NCBI RefSeq assembly: GCF_007846085.1
Contig: NZ_VOEJ01000006.1
Span: 1 to 64,000 of the forward strand
DNA: 64,000 nucleotides
From: Mucilaginibacter pallidiroseus
Lineage (GTDB): Bacteria; Bacteroidota; Bacteroidia; Sphingobacteriales; Sphingobacteriaceae
Direction: 5' to 3'
The first letter of the stretch is position 1; each line of letters starts with the position of its first letter. Shown here in pieces: positions 50,701 through 59,192 of this stretch. The notes beneath the pieces were generated by a model. The model worked only from the letters and a program-made list of their open reading frames with translations, had not been told where the DNA came from and searched no databases. Position numbers and translations under genes: made by a program.

Positions 50701-52185
50701 TTAGTTTTTAATTGCCCACACGGATACAGAGCCCGCGCGGCAATAGAATTCGGCCCAGCCGTTTTCGTCTATTACAATTTCGGCGTCGTGCTTGCCCAGG
50801 TAATCAACAAAGGTTTTGCCTGCGTGCAGCTTGCCAATCTCCATTGATTTTGATCCTTCGTCGCCGTTTGATATCACTACCGCACAGCCCGAGTTTTCGT
50901 GGTCGCCGTCGCCTTCACGTGTCCAGCCAATACAGTTAGGGTGGTCAAAATAATCGCGCTGCATACCGTACGCCACATTTTTGCGAGCGTACAATAGTGC
51001 TTCGAGCCCTTCGCAAGGCTCAATTATCACCTCGTGGTCGTTACCATCATCACCTTTGCCGGTGTACTTTGTGCCATACATGTCCGGATAGAATATGCAG
51101 GGGTAGCCAGCCTCGCGCAGTAATATCAACGCATAAGATATCGGTTTAAACCATTGCTCAACCGGCATGGCTAGGGATTGCAAAGGTTGGGTATCATGAT
51201 TTTCAACCAATGTAACCGCGAGCAATGGATTGGCTACAACAAGAGTATTGTCAAATATGGTTCGCATATCATAACCGCTGCCGCCAGATGATGCATTGTG
51301 CAGGTTCAAGTGCAATGGCGCATCAAATAACGATACCTTGCCATCCATACGGTCAATGTATGCCTGCAGCGTACCAACATCGTACGACCAGTATTCGGCT
51401 ACGGTGAAAAGTTCCTTACCGGTTTCGTTACGCATGTAGTCCAGCCATTCGTGATAGAAGCCCGGCTCGATATGCTTCACGGCATCAAGGCGCAAGCCGT
51501 TGTATGGTACTGTCGCTAAAAACCATTTGCCCCAGCGCTTAAGTTCCTCGCGCACTGCAGGGTTTCTAAAGTCAATATCGGCAGCCATCAGGTAATCATA
51601 GTTGCCGTTCTCATCATCAAACACATCCTCCCAGCCTTCGCCGTATTGGTTTTGTATGCTGTATATAGCTGTTTCCTGGGTTTTCTGATCGTAATCAACC
51701 CCGGTAAAGCACTGGTGATCCCAAATAAAGTTTGAGTGTTGCCCACCCCTGCCTGGAAAAGTAAATTTTGTAAACGCTTCAATCTCATAAGCATCGCTTA
51801 TAAACTCGTTGCGGTTATCAGGATTAACCTTGCGTGCCATAACTTTCTCGGTTTCGTCTGCACCGCTCATATGATTTAGTACAATGTCTGCATAAACGTT
51901 CAGCCCGGCATCACGTGCTGTTTTTACAGCATCAATTAACTCTTGCTTTGTGCCATATTTTGTACGTACCGAACCTTTTTGATCAAATTCGCCCAAGTCA
52001 TAAATATCGTAGCTGTCGTAACCAACCGAGTAGCCGCCTGCCGCGCCCTTGTGAGCCGGCGGGAGCCAAATAGCGTCTACCCCTAAATCTTTAAGGTAGC
52101 CGGTTTGGTCTTTAAGACGGTTCCACAGGCTGCCATCAGTAGGGTAATACCAGCCAAAAAATTGCATCATCGTATAATTTTCCAT
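50701..52185 (-). CDS. Cytoplasmic alpha-amylase (GH13)
   Basis: The 494-residue protein has no signal peptide. It has the GH13 barrel, starting YTMMQFFGWYYPTDG, with ADIVLNHMSG (region I, about 99-108), GLRLDAVKH (region II, nucleophile Asp near 233), FTVAEYW (region III, acid/base Glu near 263) and VENHDTQ (region IV, Asp near 330). Dense aspartates near 105-200 fit calcium binding. The layout matches the GH13_5 liquefying amylases; without a signal, it would cut internal alpha-glucans or maltodextrins. A C-terminal beta domain ends in FYCRAGSVSVWAI. Confidence 0.92.
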   Translation of the reverse strand: MENYTMMQFFGWYYPTDGSLWNRLKDQTGYLKDLGVDAIWLPPAHKGAAGGYSVGYDSYDIYDLGEFDQKGSVRTKYGTKQELIDAVKTARDAGLNVYADIVLNHMSGADETEKVMARKVNPDNRNEFISDAYEIEAFTKFTFPGRGGQHSNFIWDHQCFTGVDYDQKTQETAIYSIQNQYGEGWEDVFDDENGNYDYLMAADIDFRNPAVREELKRWGKWFLATVPYNGLRLDAVKHIEPGFYHEWLDYMRNETGKELFTVAEYWSYDVGTLQAYIDRMDGKVSLFDAPLHLNLHNASSGGSGYDMRTIFDNTLVVANPLLAVTLVENHDTQPLQSLAMPVEQWFKPISYALILLREAGYPCIFYPDMYGTKYTGKGDDGNDHEVIIEPCEGLEALLYARKNVAYGMQRDYFDHPNCIGWTREGDGDHENSGCAVVISNGDEGSKSMEIGKLHAGKTFVDYLGKHDAEIVIDENGWAEFYCRAGSVSVWAIKN

Positions 52186-52329
52186 GTATGTAGAGGTAAT
52201 TGTTGTTTAAACATCTTACAACCAGCAAATAGAGTTATGGTTTGAGGCACGATGTTATTTGTTTAGACGCTTTTTATTGGCATTATAGTTGTATTAAACA
52301 GTTTACTATTTACCTAAAACATTAAAAAA

Positions 52330-52533
52330 ATGGGCTTATTAAGATTTATAGCGGTAGGTGCCGCAATAGGATACGGAATAAACTATATCACAAAAAAAGG
52401 TGCAAACGGTCGTTCAATTTTGGATGATATTACCGAGGATGCACCACAATGGTTTGATAAGGCAAAGCAGTACGCTGCAGAGAAAGTTGACCTTGCAACC
52501 GAAAAAATACAAGAGGAAAGAAATAGGTTTTAA
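52330..52533 (+). CDS. Small YtxH-like protein (67 aa)
   Basis: The 67-residue product has one short hydrophobic N-terminus (LLRFIAVGAAIGYGINYI, about 3-20) and a charged helical tail (DKAKQYAAEKVDLATEKIQEERNRF). This fits the loose YtxH/gas-vesicle-like group of small membrane-anchored stress proteins. The match is by pattern only. It is monocistronic with a terminator at 52561. Confidence 0.7.
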   Translation: MGLLRFIAVGAAIGYGINYITKKGANGRSILDDITEDAPQWFDKAKQYAAEKVDLATEKIQEERNRF

Positions 52534-52560
52534 TAATCTGTTATAGATCCTCACTTTAAA

Positions 52561-52590
52561 CTCTCGCCCGTTTTGGGCGGGAGTTTTTTT
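52561..52590 (+). terminator. Terminator after the YtxH-like gene
   Basis: CTCTCGCCC (52561-52569) pairs with GGGCGGGAG (52575-52583, one T-G pair), followed by seven T. Confidence 0.9.
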
Positions 52591-52707
52591 GTTTATTCAA
52601 GATACCATAAGGCCTTTTAAAACGTTAATATTTGTATACATCTCCCGGCACATATTATTTATAAACCAATTGGGCTGCGCTCTTAACAGCTTTTAAATTT
52701 TACGGCC

Positions 52708-52881
52708 ATGATAAGTAACAAAAAATCTGAAACAGCTACAGTAGCTGATGCTTGGTTAAGGACTGAAGGCCCTCTTTGCGAAAAGGATGAACAGGCCCGT
52801 ACCGTTGAGTTACTGCGCAAGCAGCAGGATGAAGCGGCTAAACGGTGGAACGCGTTACAAGCCGCTAAAAAACAACACTAA
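52708..52881 (+). CDS. Small charged helical protein (57 aa)
   Basis: The 57-residue frame from ATG 52708 reads MISNKKSETATVADAWLRTE, then a helix rich in Glu, Lys, Arg and Gln (DEQARTVELLRKQQDEAAKRW). It has one cysteine and no signal peptide. Codon use is like its neighbours. I recognise no family; the charged helical profile resembles small stress-type proteins such as the gene before it. Confidence 0.55.
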   Translation: MISNKKSETATVADAWLRTEGPLCEKDEQARTVELLRKQQDEAAKRWNALQAAKKQH

Positions 52882-52895
52882 TTTTATTTAAAGGC

Positions 52896-53186
52896 TTATG
52901 CCGACTTCCAAATTTTGAATACGTTTTTGTAGCGGGCATCATTGTCAGTTATCACAATTGACAGGTGCTCGGTACGTACGGGGAAACGTTTGTCAATCAC
53001 GGTTTGTATTTGCTGTAGCAGGTTACCCATGCGCTGCTCAAAATCGTTACGGCTTATTTTAATCAGGAGTTGATTGCCGGCAATGGCAACAATACCCACA
53101 CCTTTGAGTTCTGAAGATAACAGCTGTAATACACCGTGGCTCAATGTCCGAAGAGAGAGTTCTGCAATAGATATGATTTCGTTCAT
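52896..53186 (-). CDS. Hypothetical protein (96 aa)
   Basis: The 96-residue protein has an N-terminal helix, beta strands (KGVGIVAIAGNQLLIKI, about 28-44), a helix NDFEQRMGNLLQQIQTVIDKRF and a final strand HLSIVITDND. It looks like a compact soluble alpha/beta domain. I know no family for it. It converges on the gene at 52708, ending 14 bp from it. Its upstream region is the 306-bp gap to 53493. Confidence 0.6.
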   Translation of the reverse strand: MNEIISIAELSLRTLSHGVLQLLSSELKGVGIVAIAGNQLLIKISRNDFEQRMGNLLQQIQTVIDKRFPVRTEHLSIVITDNDARYKNVFKIWKSA

Positions 53187-53492
53187 CGTAATAGGAAATT
53201 TAAATTATACGCATCAATTAATAGCAGTGCTTAAATTTAATAAACGTATTTTATTTTCTGCAATAAAATTGTGTTTAATAGTCGCCTTTAGTTTTGACAA
53301 CGTCCCGTTCGTTTATGCAGAATAGTCTTGGTGGGGCTTTTTAAATTGCTCTTCATCATTTCTTTCCTTCGGTTTGTTATTGGGCAAACGGCAATTCAAC
53401 ACTTGGTTGCGTTACCTGTTTTCCTGCTTAACATTACATATATATTAAGGTTTTTGCAAAAAAAAATTTTAACAAAATTTTACAATTGCAGT
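53187..53492. other. Intergenic stretch without a supported gene
   Basis: The 306 bp between two minus-strand genes are AT-rich, with A and T runs near 53460-53480. Short plus-strand frames here overlap the end of the channel gene in antisense and have no supporting features. It presumably holds the promoter of the 52896 gene and the 3' region of the channel gene; I see no clear hairpin. Confidence 0.5.
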
Positions 53493-54464
53493 TTAATTAC
53501 TGCTGGCAATTGCCTGCCATATGAGCCAGGTATTTATCATTATATAGCCAGCAAGCAAAACCTGTGCGCATATAAAATCGAAGCGTTTGGCACGTTCAAT
53601 CTGCTCGCGTTTTATTAAAAGTAATGAAAAGGATGTAGAAACAATTACGGCAAGTATAAATAATAGCGTAACACCGTGCAGCGCATCAACCAGCGTAAAT
53701 GACGTTGACTCGGGCAGCGACGAATCGATAATATATTTGTTACCTATCACCGCAAACAGCGCACCTACACTGAGGCCAAAGCGCGAGTCGATACTATCGA
53801 AGTGAATGTAAAAACACATATACGCGATAAGGAACGCTACGTACATGCCCAAAAACATTTTCCAGAACAGGCCGATGGCATTGCGATCTATTTTTAATTT
53901 GACGCGATAGGCACTATATTCGGTATGGGGCTTCTTAAGGCTGATATCGCCAAAGGCTGTTTCATACTGCTTAACGCCGGTAGTGATGCCAACACTATCA
54001 ATATTCCAGCCCTGCAATAAAAAGCGTGGGTCGAAATGCTTACCTGATAAATCTGCCTTAAAAACCAGAGATTTGGAATCGAACTGCGAGTTTTCTATTG
54101 AGAAGCGCAATGTTTGCTTATCAAACGGGAAATTATCGATCTTCCAGGAGTCTTTCATTACACATTGCAGCTTCATCAGCATGAAGACCTGGTTATCGCT
54201 CGAGTCGACAGTTGTAAATGATTTTGTTACTTCTTTTGCCAGGGGCACTTCCAGATTTTTATCAAAATCAAATTTTTTGTTTTTGTACCTAAGCCACAAC
54301 CACAGGTTAACACTATACTCCTTGTCTTTAAAATTAACATCGTGTATGCTGGTGATGTATATGCCGGTTAAAACCGTATCGGGTACCTGCGCTTGTGCGT
54401 GGCTTTTATTAATGATACCACATAACAATGCTATCAATAATAAGATACGGGCAGGGGCTTTCAT
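53493..54464 (-). CDS. Pentameric ligand-gated ion channel homologue (Cys-loop receptor superfamily)
   Basis: The 323-residue protein has a signal peptide (about 1-24), an extracellular-type beta domain (about 25-195) and four membrane helices (about 199-220, 227-249, 259-284 and 295-317). The beta domain contains VNLWLWLRY (52-60) and W107-KIDNFPFDKQTL (108-119), the Pro-loop of the superfamily with FPFD but without the flanking cysteines, as in bacterial channels GLIC and ELIC. The second helix (RFGLSVGALFAVIGNKYIIDSSLP) fits the pore-lining M2. It should form a cation or anion channel in the inner membrane; the ligand is unknown. No partner gene is adjacent. Confidence 0.82.
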   Translation of the reverse strand: MKAPARILLLIALLCGIINKSHAQAQVPDTVLTGIYITSIHDVNFKDKEYSVNLWLWLRYKNKKFDFDKNLEVPLAKEVTKSFTTVDSSDNQVFMLMKLQCVMKDSWKIDNFPFDKQTLRFSIENSQFDSKSLVFKADLSGKHFDPRFLLQGWNIDSVGITTGVKQYETAFGDISLKKPHTEYSAYRVKLKIDRNAIGLFWKMFLGMYVAFLIAYMCFYIHFDSIDSRFGLSVGALFAVIGNKYIIDSSLPESTSFTLVDALHGVTLLFILAVIVSTSFSLLLIKREQIERAKRFDFICAQVLLAGYIMINTWLIWQAIASSN

Positions 54465-54619
54465 CTTGTGGTGGTGTTTGGGCTATATAAAGTTAAATTT
54501 ATAAAAATTGTTTTGATAGCTTTTATATGCCGAAAGCTTATGTAAATGCATATTAAACAATATTTTATAATACCGCACTATTTACTGAAATTGCTGCATC
54601 TTTTACGTATCACAATTAT

Positions 54620-57600
54620 ATGGGTAAACTTTACCGGGCCATTTTAATATTCTTATTGTTTACCGGTTTAACTGATGCTGCCTTCGCGCAAAAGCAATTG
54701 GTAAGTACCGCTCAAAAAAATCAGCTCGACCAGCTTTCACTTAGTGCCGATAAGGCTTTTTCTGCAGGCTACCAGCGTGCTTTATCGCTGGCTCCGTCAA
54801 GGGGCTGGGCTGTGCGCCGGGAAGGACCGGGCGGTGCTGTGATACAATTGCAAGGCGTAAATAACTTGGGTTTCCCGGTGTTTCGTACAACCTTTAACAA
54901 TGTACTTGCAGCTGCAACAACCGCTACAAACGCTGTGCAGCCGGGCGGCGAGTTGGGACTGAATCTGTCGGGTTCCAGTACATTTTTAAATAACAAGCTT
55001 GGTATTTGGGATGGCGGCCAGGTATACAGCCAGCATACCGAGTTTGCAGGCAAAACCATTACTGCTAAAGATAATTCATCAATTATACAACATGCTACGC
55101 ACGTGGCCGGTACCATGGTGGCCCGGGGCGCTTTTGCGCCGGCTAAAGGAATGGCTTTTAATGCCGCCACACTGCAGGCCTGGGATTTTGATAATGATGT
55201 TACAGAAATGAGCGGTGCGGCTGCGAGCCTCATCTTATCAAATCACTCGTATGGCGATGTTGCAGGCTGGAACTATAATTCTACCCAGGCCCGTTGGGAG
55301 TGGTACGGCCTACCCGGCGACACCGAGGATTACACTTTTGGTTTTTATGACGACAGGGCACAGTCTTTTGATAACATCGCGTACAACGCACCTTATTATT
55401 TGATTGTGGAGGCTTCGGGTAATTCGCGCAGCAGCACGGGCCCGGCAGTTGGCGAAACTTATTACGGCTACACATCCCGCACAAACCCTACCATTATCAA
55501 CAAAGGGCCAAGGCCTGCAGGTATTAGCAATAACGATGGTTATGATATTATAAGTACTACAGGCAATGCCAAAAATATCCTTACTGTGGGCGCTATTTCG
55601 CCATTACCTAACGGGCCGGTGAACCGTTCTGATGTGGCTATTGCATTTTTTAGCAGTTGGGGCCCTACGGATGATGGGCGTATAAAACCGGATATTGTAG
55701 GCGACGGCGTAAACGTAACATCAACAAGCAACGCAGGCACCAATTCATACGCTACACTATCAGGCACATCAATGGCTACGCCTAACGTAACCGGATCGCT
55801 TTATTTACTACAGGAGTACTATGCCCAAAAGAACAATGGAAACTTTATGCGGGCAGCAACCCTTAAAGGACTGGCATGCCATACTGCCTTTGATGCAGGT
55901 AACGTAGGGCCCGACTATATTTATGGTTGGGGCGTTTTAAATATGCGCGCCGCTGCCAAGGCAATTACCGAGAACAATACCCTTAGCATGATCAGTGAAA
56001 ACTCACTTGCACAAGGTCAAACGCGTACCTTGGAGGTAGTGGCCTCAGGCGATGGGCCGCTGGCCATAACCATTAGCTGGACAGATCCTGCCGCTGCACC
56101 AACGGCCGCAGGCACTCTAAACAGCCGTACGCCAAAACTGGTAAATGATCTTGACCTGCGCATTAGCGATGGCACTACAACCTTTACACCCTGGGTGCTA
56201 ACGCCTAACAGTCCATCGGCAGCGGCAACCACCGGCGATAATATTCGTGACAACATCGAGCAGGTTTATATTGCCAACGCTACACCGGGCAAGCGTTATA
56301 GCGTCACCATCTCTCATAAGGGGACGCTATCGTCGGGTAGCCAGGCGTACTCAGTTATTGCTACAGGCGTAGGCGGTAACTCGTACTGTGCGTCTGCCCC
56401 GGCATCAACTGCTGATTCTAAAATTGTGAGTTTTGCTTTATCAAACGTAAATTATACAGCGGGCGCAGGCTGCACAGGATATGTTGATAACACCAGCCAA
56501 ACCATAACCCTCGAGCAGGCCCGAGCTTACCCGTTTGGTATTAACCTGGGCACCTGCGGAGGAAACTTTAATAAAGCAGCCAAAATATTTGTAGACTGGA
56601 ACGGCAATGGCACTTTCGAAACCGACGAGCTGGCCGCTACCACTAATATAATAAACGGAACAGGCGCATATACAGGAACCATCAATGTGCCTTTAACGGT
56701 AACACCAGGCAACTTTAGTCTGTTGCGAATTGTACTATCCGAAACAAATGACGCCTCATCAATTTTGGCATGTGGCACTTACGCCAAAGGCGAAACACAA
56801 GACTATAGAGTGCAGTTTACCCTGCCGGCCAACGATGCCGGGGTAACAGCTGTTGTAACGCCCGATGCGCTATCATCATGCGCGGTTGCTACATCCGTTA
56901 CTTTGAAGCTTAAAAACTTTGGCGGTGCAGCCATCAGCAATGTTCCTGTAAATGTTACCGTAACCAGCCCCGGCAATGCTGCGGTAACGTTTAATGAAAT
57001 TTATACAGGTACCATAAACCCGCAACAAGAGGCAGATTTTACGCTATCCGGCAGGTTTAACACTACGGCCGGTACCACCTATACAATTACTGCTACAACG
57101 CAGCTGGCTAATGATCCAATTACAACAAATAACCAGGCCAATGGCACGCTAAGCATCAGCCAGCCACCAACCTTAAGCGGACTCTCGGCCTATCAGTGCG
57201 GCAACAGCAACTCCTACCTTTTAAATGCCACAGGTGCGGGGCAGGTGCTTTGGTACACATCGGCCACGGCAACATTACCTGTAGCTTTTGGCTCGTCGGT
57301 AAGGGTGAATACCGCTGCTGCCAGCAGTAATTTTTATGCAGGACTAAATGATTTTAGCGGCAATGTTGGCCCTGCAACAAAAAACGCTTTCAGCGCAGGT
57401 GGTTACAATCAGTTTACACCGGATGTTAAAGTATATACAGCTGTGCCGGTAACTATTGAAAGTGCAAGGCTTTATGTGGGTAATGCGGGTCGTGTTACGT
57501 TCAGCGTAACAAATTCGGCCGGGCAGGTGGTGTCAACATCAAGCATCAATGTAACTGCCACACGCAGAAACCCTGCAGCTGGTGCACTGGATGATGACGC

Positions 57601-58366
57601 AACAGACCAGGGCCGTGTGTACACCCTAAACTTACAGTTGCCTGCTGCAGGCAACTATACTATTACGCCAAGTTACGAGAACGGTGCAAGCCTTTACCGC
57701 AGCAATAGCGGGGTTACAGGTTACCCTTTTAAAATAGGCAATGTGTTTAGCATAACAGGCAACACGGCAACATCGCCAACTAATGCAAGTGATACTACCT
57801 ACTACCGAAATTTTTACTATTTCTTTTACGATATGCGGGTAAAAAGCACAGGCTGTCCGGCTATATCAAGGCAGGCAGTTACAGTTGGCAACCCGGTGAT
57901 AACGCAAAACGGTGAGGTGCTTAACTCAAGCGTTGGATTGGGTAACCAATGGCTGCTCGATGGTGTGGAGATAGCCGGTGCAACAGGGCAAAGCTATACG
58001 CCTTTGCAAAGCGGCAATTACCAGGTGGCCGTAAATATGGGCGATGGCTGTGTAGCGCTATCGGAAGTGTACCGCTACGCCATTATTGCTAAAAACCCGG
58101 GGCAGGATACCGATATCGGGCTCACCATGTTCCCGGTGCCGGCAAGTACAATTTTGAATATCGTTTTCGTTGCAAAAGAGGCTGGGCCACTCAAAATTTC
58201 ATTGCTTACCTCTGCCGGGCAAATAGTTCATGAGCAGTCGCAAAATATAAGCGCGGGTAACTACAGTACCGTAATTAATGTAGCCAACAAGCTTCCCGGA
58301 ACTTACTTTTTGAAAATTGTGCTCGGGCAAAAAATCTACTCCAAAAAGGTCATTATCATAAAGTAA
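54620..58366 (+). CDS. Secreted subtilisin-family protease with T9SS sorting domain
   Basis: The 1248-residue protein has a signal peptide (ending AAFAQ, about 24), a short propeptide-like region, and an S8 catalytic domain (about 110-455). The triad is D131 (GIWDGG), H161 (HATHVAGT) and S384 (SGTSMATPN). A P/jelly-roll domain follows (about 460-590), then a GEVED-type domain with FVDWNGNGTF (about 595-735), a CARDB-like beta domain (about 740-850), Ig-like regions (about 855-1160), and a type A C-terminal sorting domain from IGLTMFPVPAST (about 1165). It should be exported by T9SS and degrade proteins outside the cell. Substrate specificity is unknown. Confidence 0.92.
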   Translation: MGKLYRAILIFLLFTGLTDAAFAQKQLVSTAQKNQLDQLSLSADKAFSAGYQRALSLAPSRGWAVRREGPGGAVIQLQGVNNLGFPVFRTTFNNVLAAATTATNAVQPGGELGLNLSGSSTFLNNKLGIWDGGQVYSQHTEFAGKTITAKDNSSIIQHATHVAGTMVARGAFAPAKGMAFNAATLQAWDFDNDVTEMSGAAASLILSNHSYGDVAGWNYNSTQARWEWYGLPGDTEDYTFGFYDDRAQSFDNIAYNAPYYLIVEASGNSRSSTGPAVGETYYGYTSRTNPTIINKGPRPAGISNNDGYDIISTTGNAKNILTVGAISPLPNGPVNRSDVAIAFFSSWGPTDDGRIKPDIVGDGVNVTSTSNAGTNSYATLSGTSMATPNVTGSLYLLQEYYAQKNNGNFMRAATLKGLACHTAFDAGNVGPDYIYGWGVLNMRAAAKAITENNTLSMISENSLAQGQTRTLEVVASGDGPLAITISWTDPAAAPTAAGTLNSRTPKLVNDLDLRISDGTTTFTPWVLTPNSPSAAATTGDNIRDNIEQVYIANATPGKRYSVTISHKGTLSSGSQAYSVIATGVGGNSYCASAPASTADSKIVSFALSNVNYTAGAGCTGYVDNTSQTITLEQARAYPFGINLGTCGGNFNKAAKIFVDWNGNGTFETDELAATTNIINGTGAYTGTINVPLTVTPGNFSLLRIVLSETNDASSILACGTYAKGETQDYRVQFTLPANDAGVTAVVTPDALSSCAVATSVTLKLKNFGGAAISNVPVNVTVTSPGNAAVTFNEIYTGTINPQQEADFTLSGRFNTTAGTTYTITATTQLANDPITTNNQANGTLSISQPPTLSGLSAYQCGNSNSYLLNATGAGQVLWYTSATATLPVAFGSSVRVNTAAASSNFYAGLNDFSGNVGPATKNAFSAGGYNQFTPDVKVYTAVPVTIESARLYVGNAGRVTFSVTNSAGQVVSTSSINVTATRRNPAAGALDDDATDQGRVYTLNLQLPAAGNYTITPSYENGASLYRSNSGVTGYPFKIGNVFSITGNTATSPTNASDTTYYRNFYYFFYDMRVKSTGCPAISRQAVTVGNPVITQNGEVLNSSVGLGNQWLLDGVEIAGATGQSYTPLQSGNYQVAVNMGDGCVALSEVYRYAIIAKNPGQDTDIGLTMFPVPASTILNIVFVAKEAGPLKISLLTSAGQIVHEQSQNISAGNYSTVINVANKLPGTYFLKIVLGQKIYSKKVIIIK

Positions 58367-58409
58367 TTTATTGATTGCATTGCCTTATCGGCAGCAAACC
58401 ATTAATAAT

Positions 58410-58444
58410 AAACAAGGCCACGCTGTAAATGCGTGGCCTTGTTT
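58410..58444. terminator. Bidirectional terminator
   Basis: A perfect 14-bp stem, AAACAAGGCCACGC (58410-58423) with its complement (58431-58444), loop of 7. It serves the protease gene and the convergent 58464 gene. Confidence 0.9.
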
Positions 58445-58463
58445 ATTTAAGTTTTTAGGCAAT

Positions 58464-58955
58464 TTAAAAGGTGTATTTGATACCCAGGCCCGGTGCAACG
58501 TCAAAGAAAGGGCCGGTAGCCAGCTCAAGTCGTGGGTTAAGGTCCAGGCTCACGGCAATAGGCGCATCCGGAAATTTATACTCAAGGCCCAAAACAGCAT
58601 CGGCACCTAACAGCAGGTGGCTACTGTCGTAATAGCGGTCGTCACCAAAACGCCTGAATTCGCCTTTGCCAATTGCACCAATGTGGGCACCCGCACCATA
58701 ATAAAAGTTTAGCAAGGGTACATTAAACGCTTGCTGATGCAACTCATACAGCCCGGTAAATACAGCACCACGGCTGCGAAAGCCCAGGACACCTTCGAGC
58801 GCGGTTCCCTTGTCCATAAAATATTTTACCGAAATGCCGTTTTCAAAAGCACCAAATTTACCACCAACGGCGGTTTTATAATCCTGCGCGGAGGCACGTT
58901 TGGTTACCACCAAAAAGCAAAACAGTACAAGTGTAATTGAGGCAAGTTTTTTCAT
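58464..58955 (-). CDS. Outer membrane beta-barrel protein
   Basis: The 163-residue protein has a signal peptide (ending RASAQ, about 24) and alternating hydrophobic strands: KTAVGGKFGAFENGISVKYF, GVLGFRSRGAVFTGLYE and LLNFYYGAGAHIG. It ends in an aromatic residue (GLGIKYTF) as outer membrane barrels do. Eight strands would fit the length. Function and ligand are unknown. It is monocistronic. Confidence 0.75.
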   Translation of the reverse strand: MKKLASITLVLFCFLVVTKRASAQDYKTAVGGKFGAFENGISVKYFMDKGTALEGVLGFRSRGAVFTGLYELHQQAFNVPLLNFYYGAGAHIGAIGKGEFRRFGDDRYYDSSHLLLGADAVLGLEYKFPDAPIAVSLDLNPRLELATGPFFDVAPGLGIKYTF

Positions 58956-59192
58956 TACGTAATTTTAGGGTTAGCAAAAGCTGCCGATAAAAAAGGCAGC
59001 ACAATTAGTAGGTTTTTAAGGTAAACAGATGTAGTATTATCGCCCTAATAACGTATTAATTGTGTTTTTATGCAACGGCGTACAAAATATGTGCGATAGC
59101 TTACTGGTTTTCAGCAGCAAAAATCACGTTTATGTTTTGTGATTTGGTAGCAAATGGAGAAATTGTGGCGTTAAACGTGATAAATCTATATA

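Noticed and set aside
53328-53618. Plus-strand 96-codon frame overlapping the end of the channel gene
   Set aside because: It is antisense to coding sequence, hydrophobic only by AT-rich composition, and has no promoter or start signal.
58371-58610. Plus-strand 79-codon frame after the protease
   Set aside because: It includes a strong terminator hairpin and runs antisense into the outer membrane protein gene.
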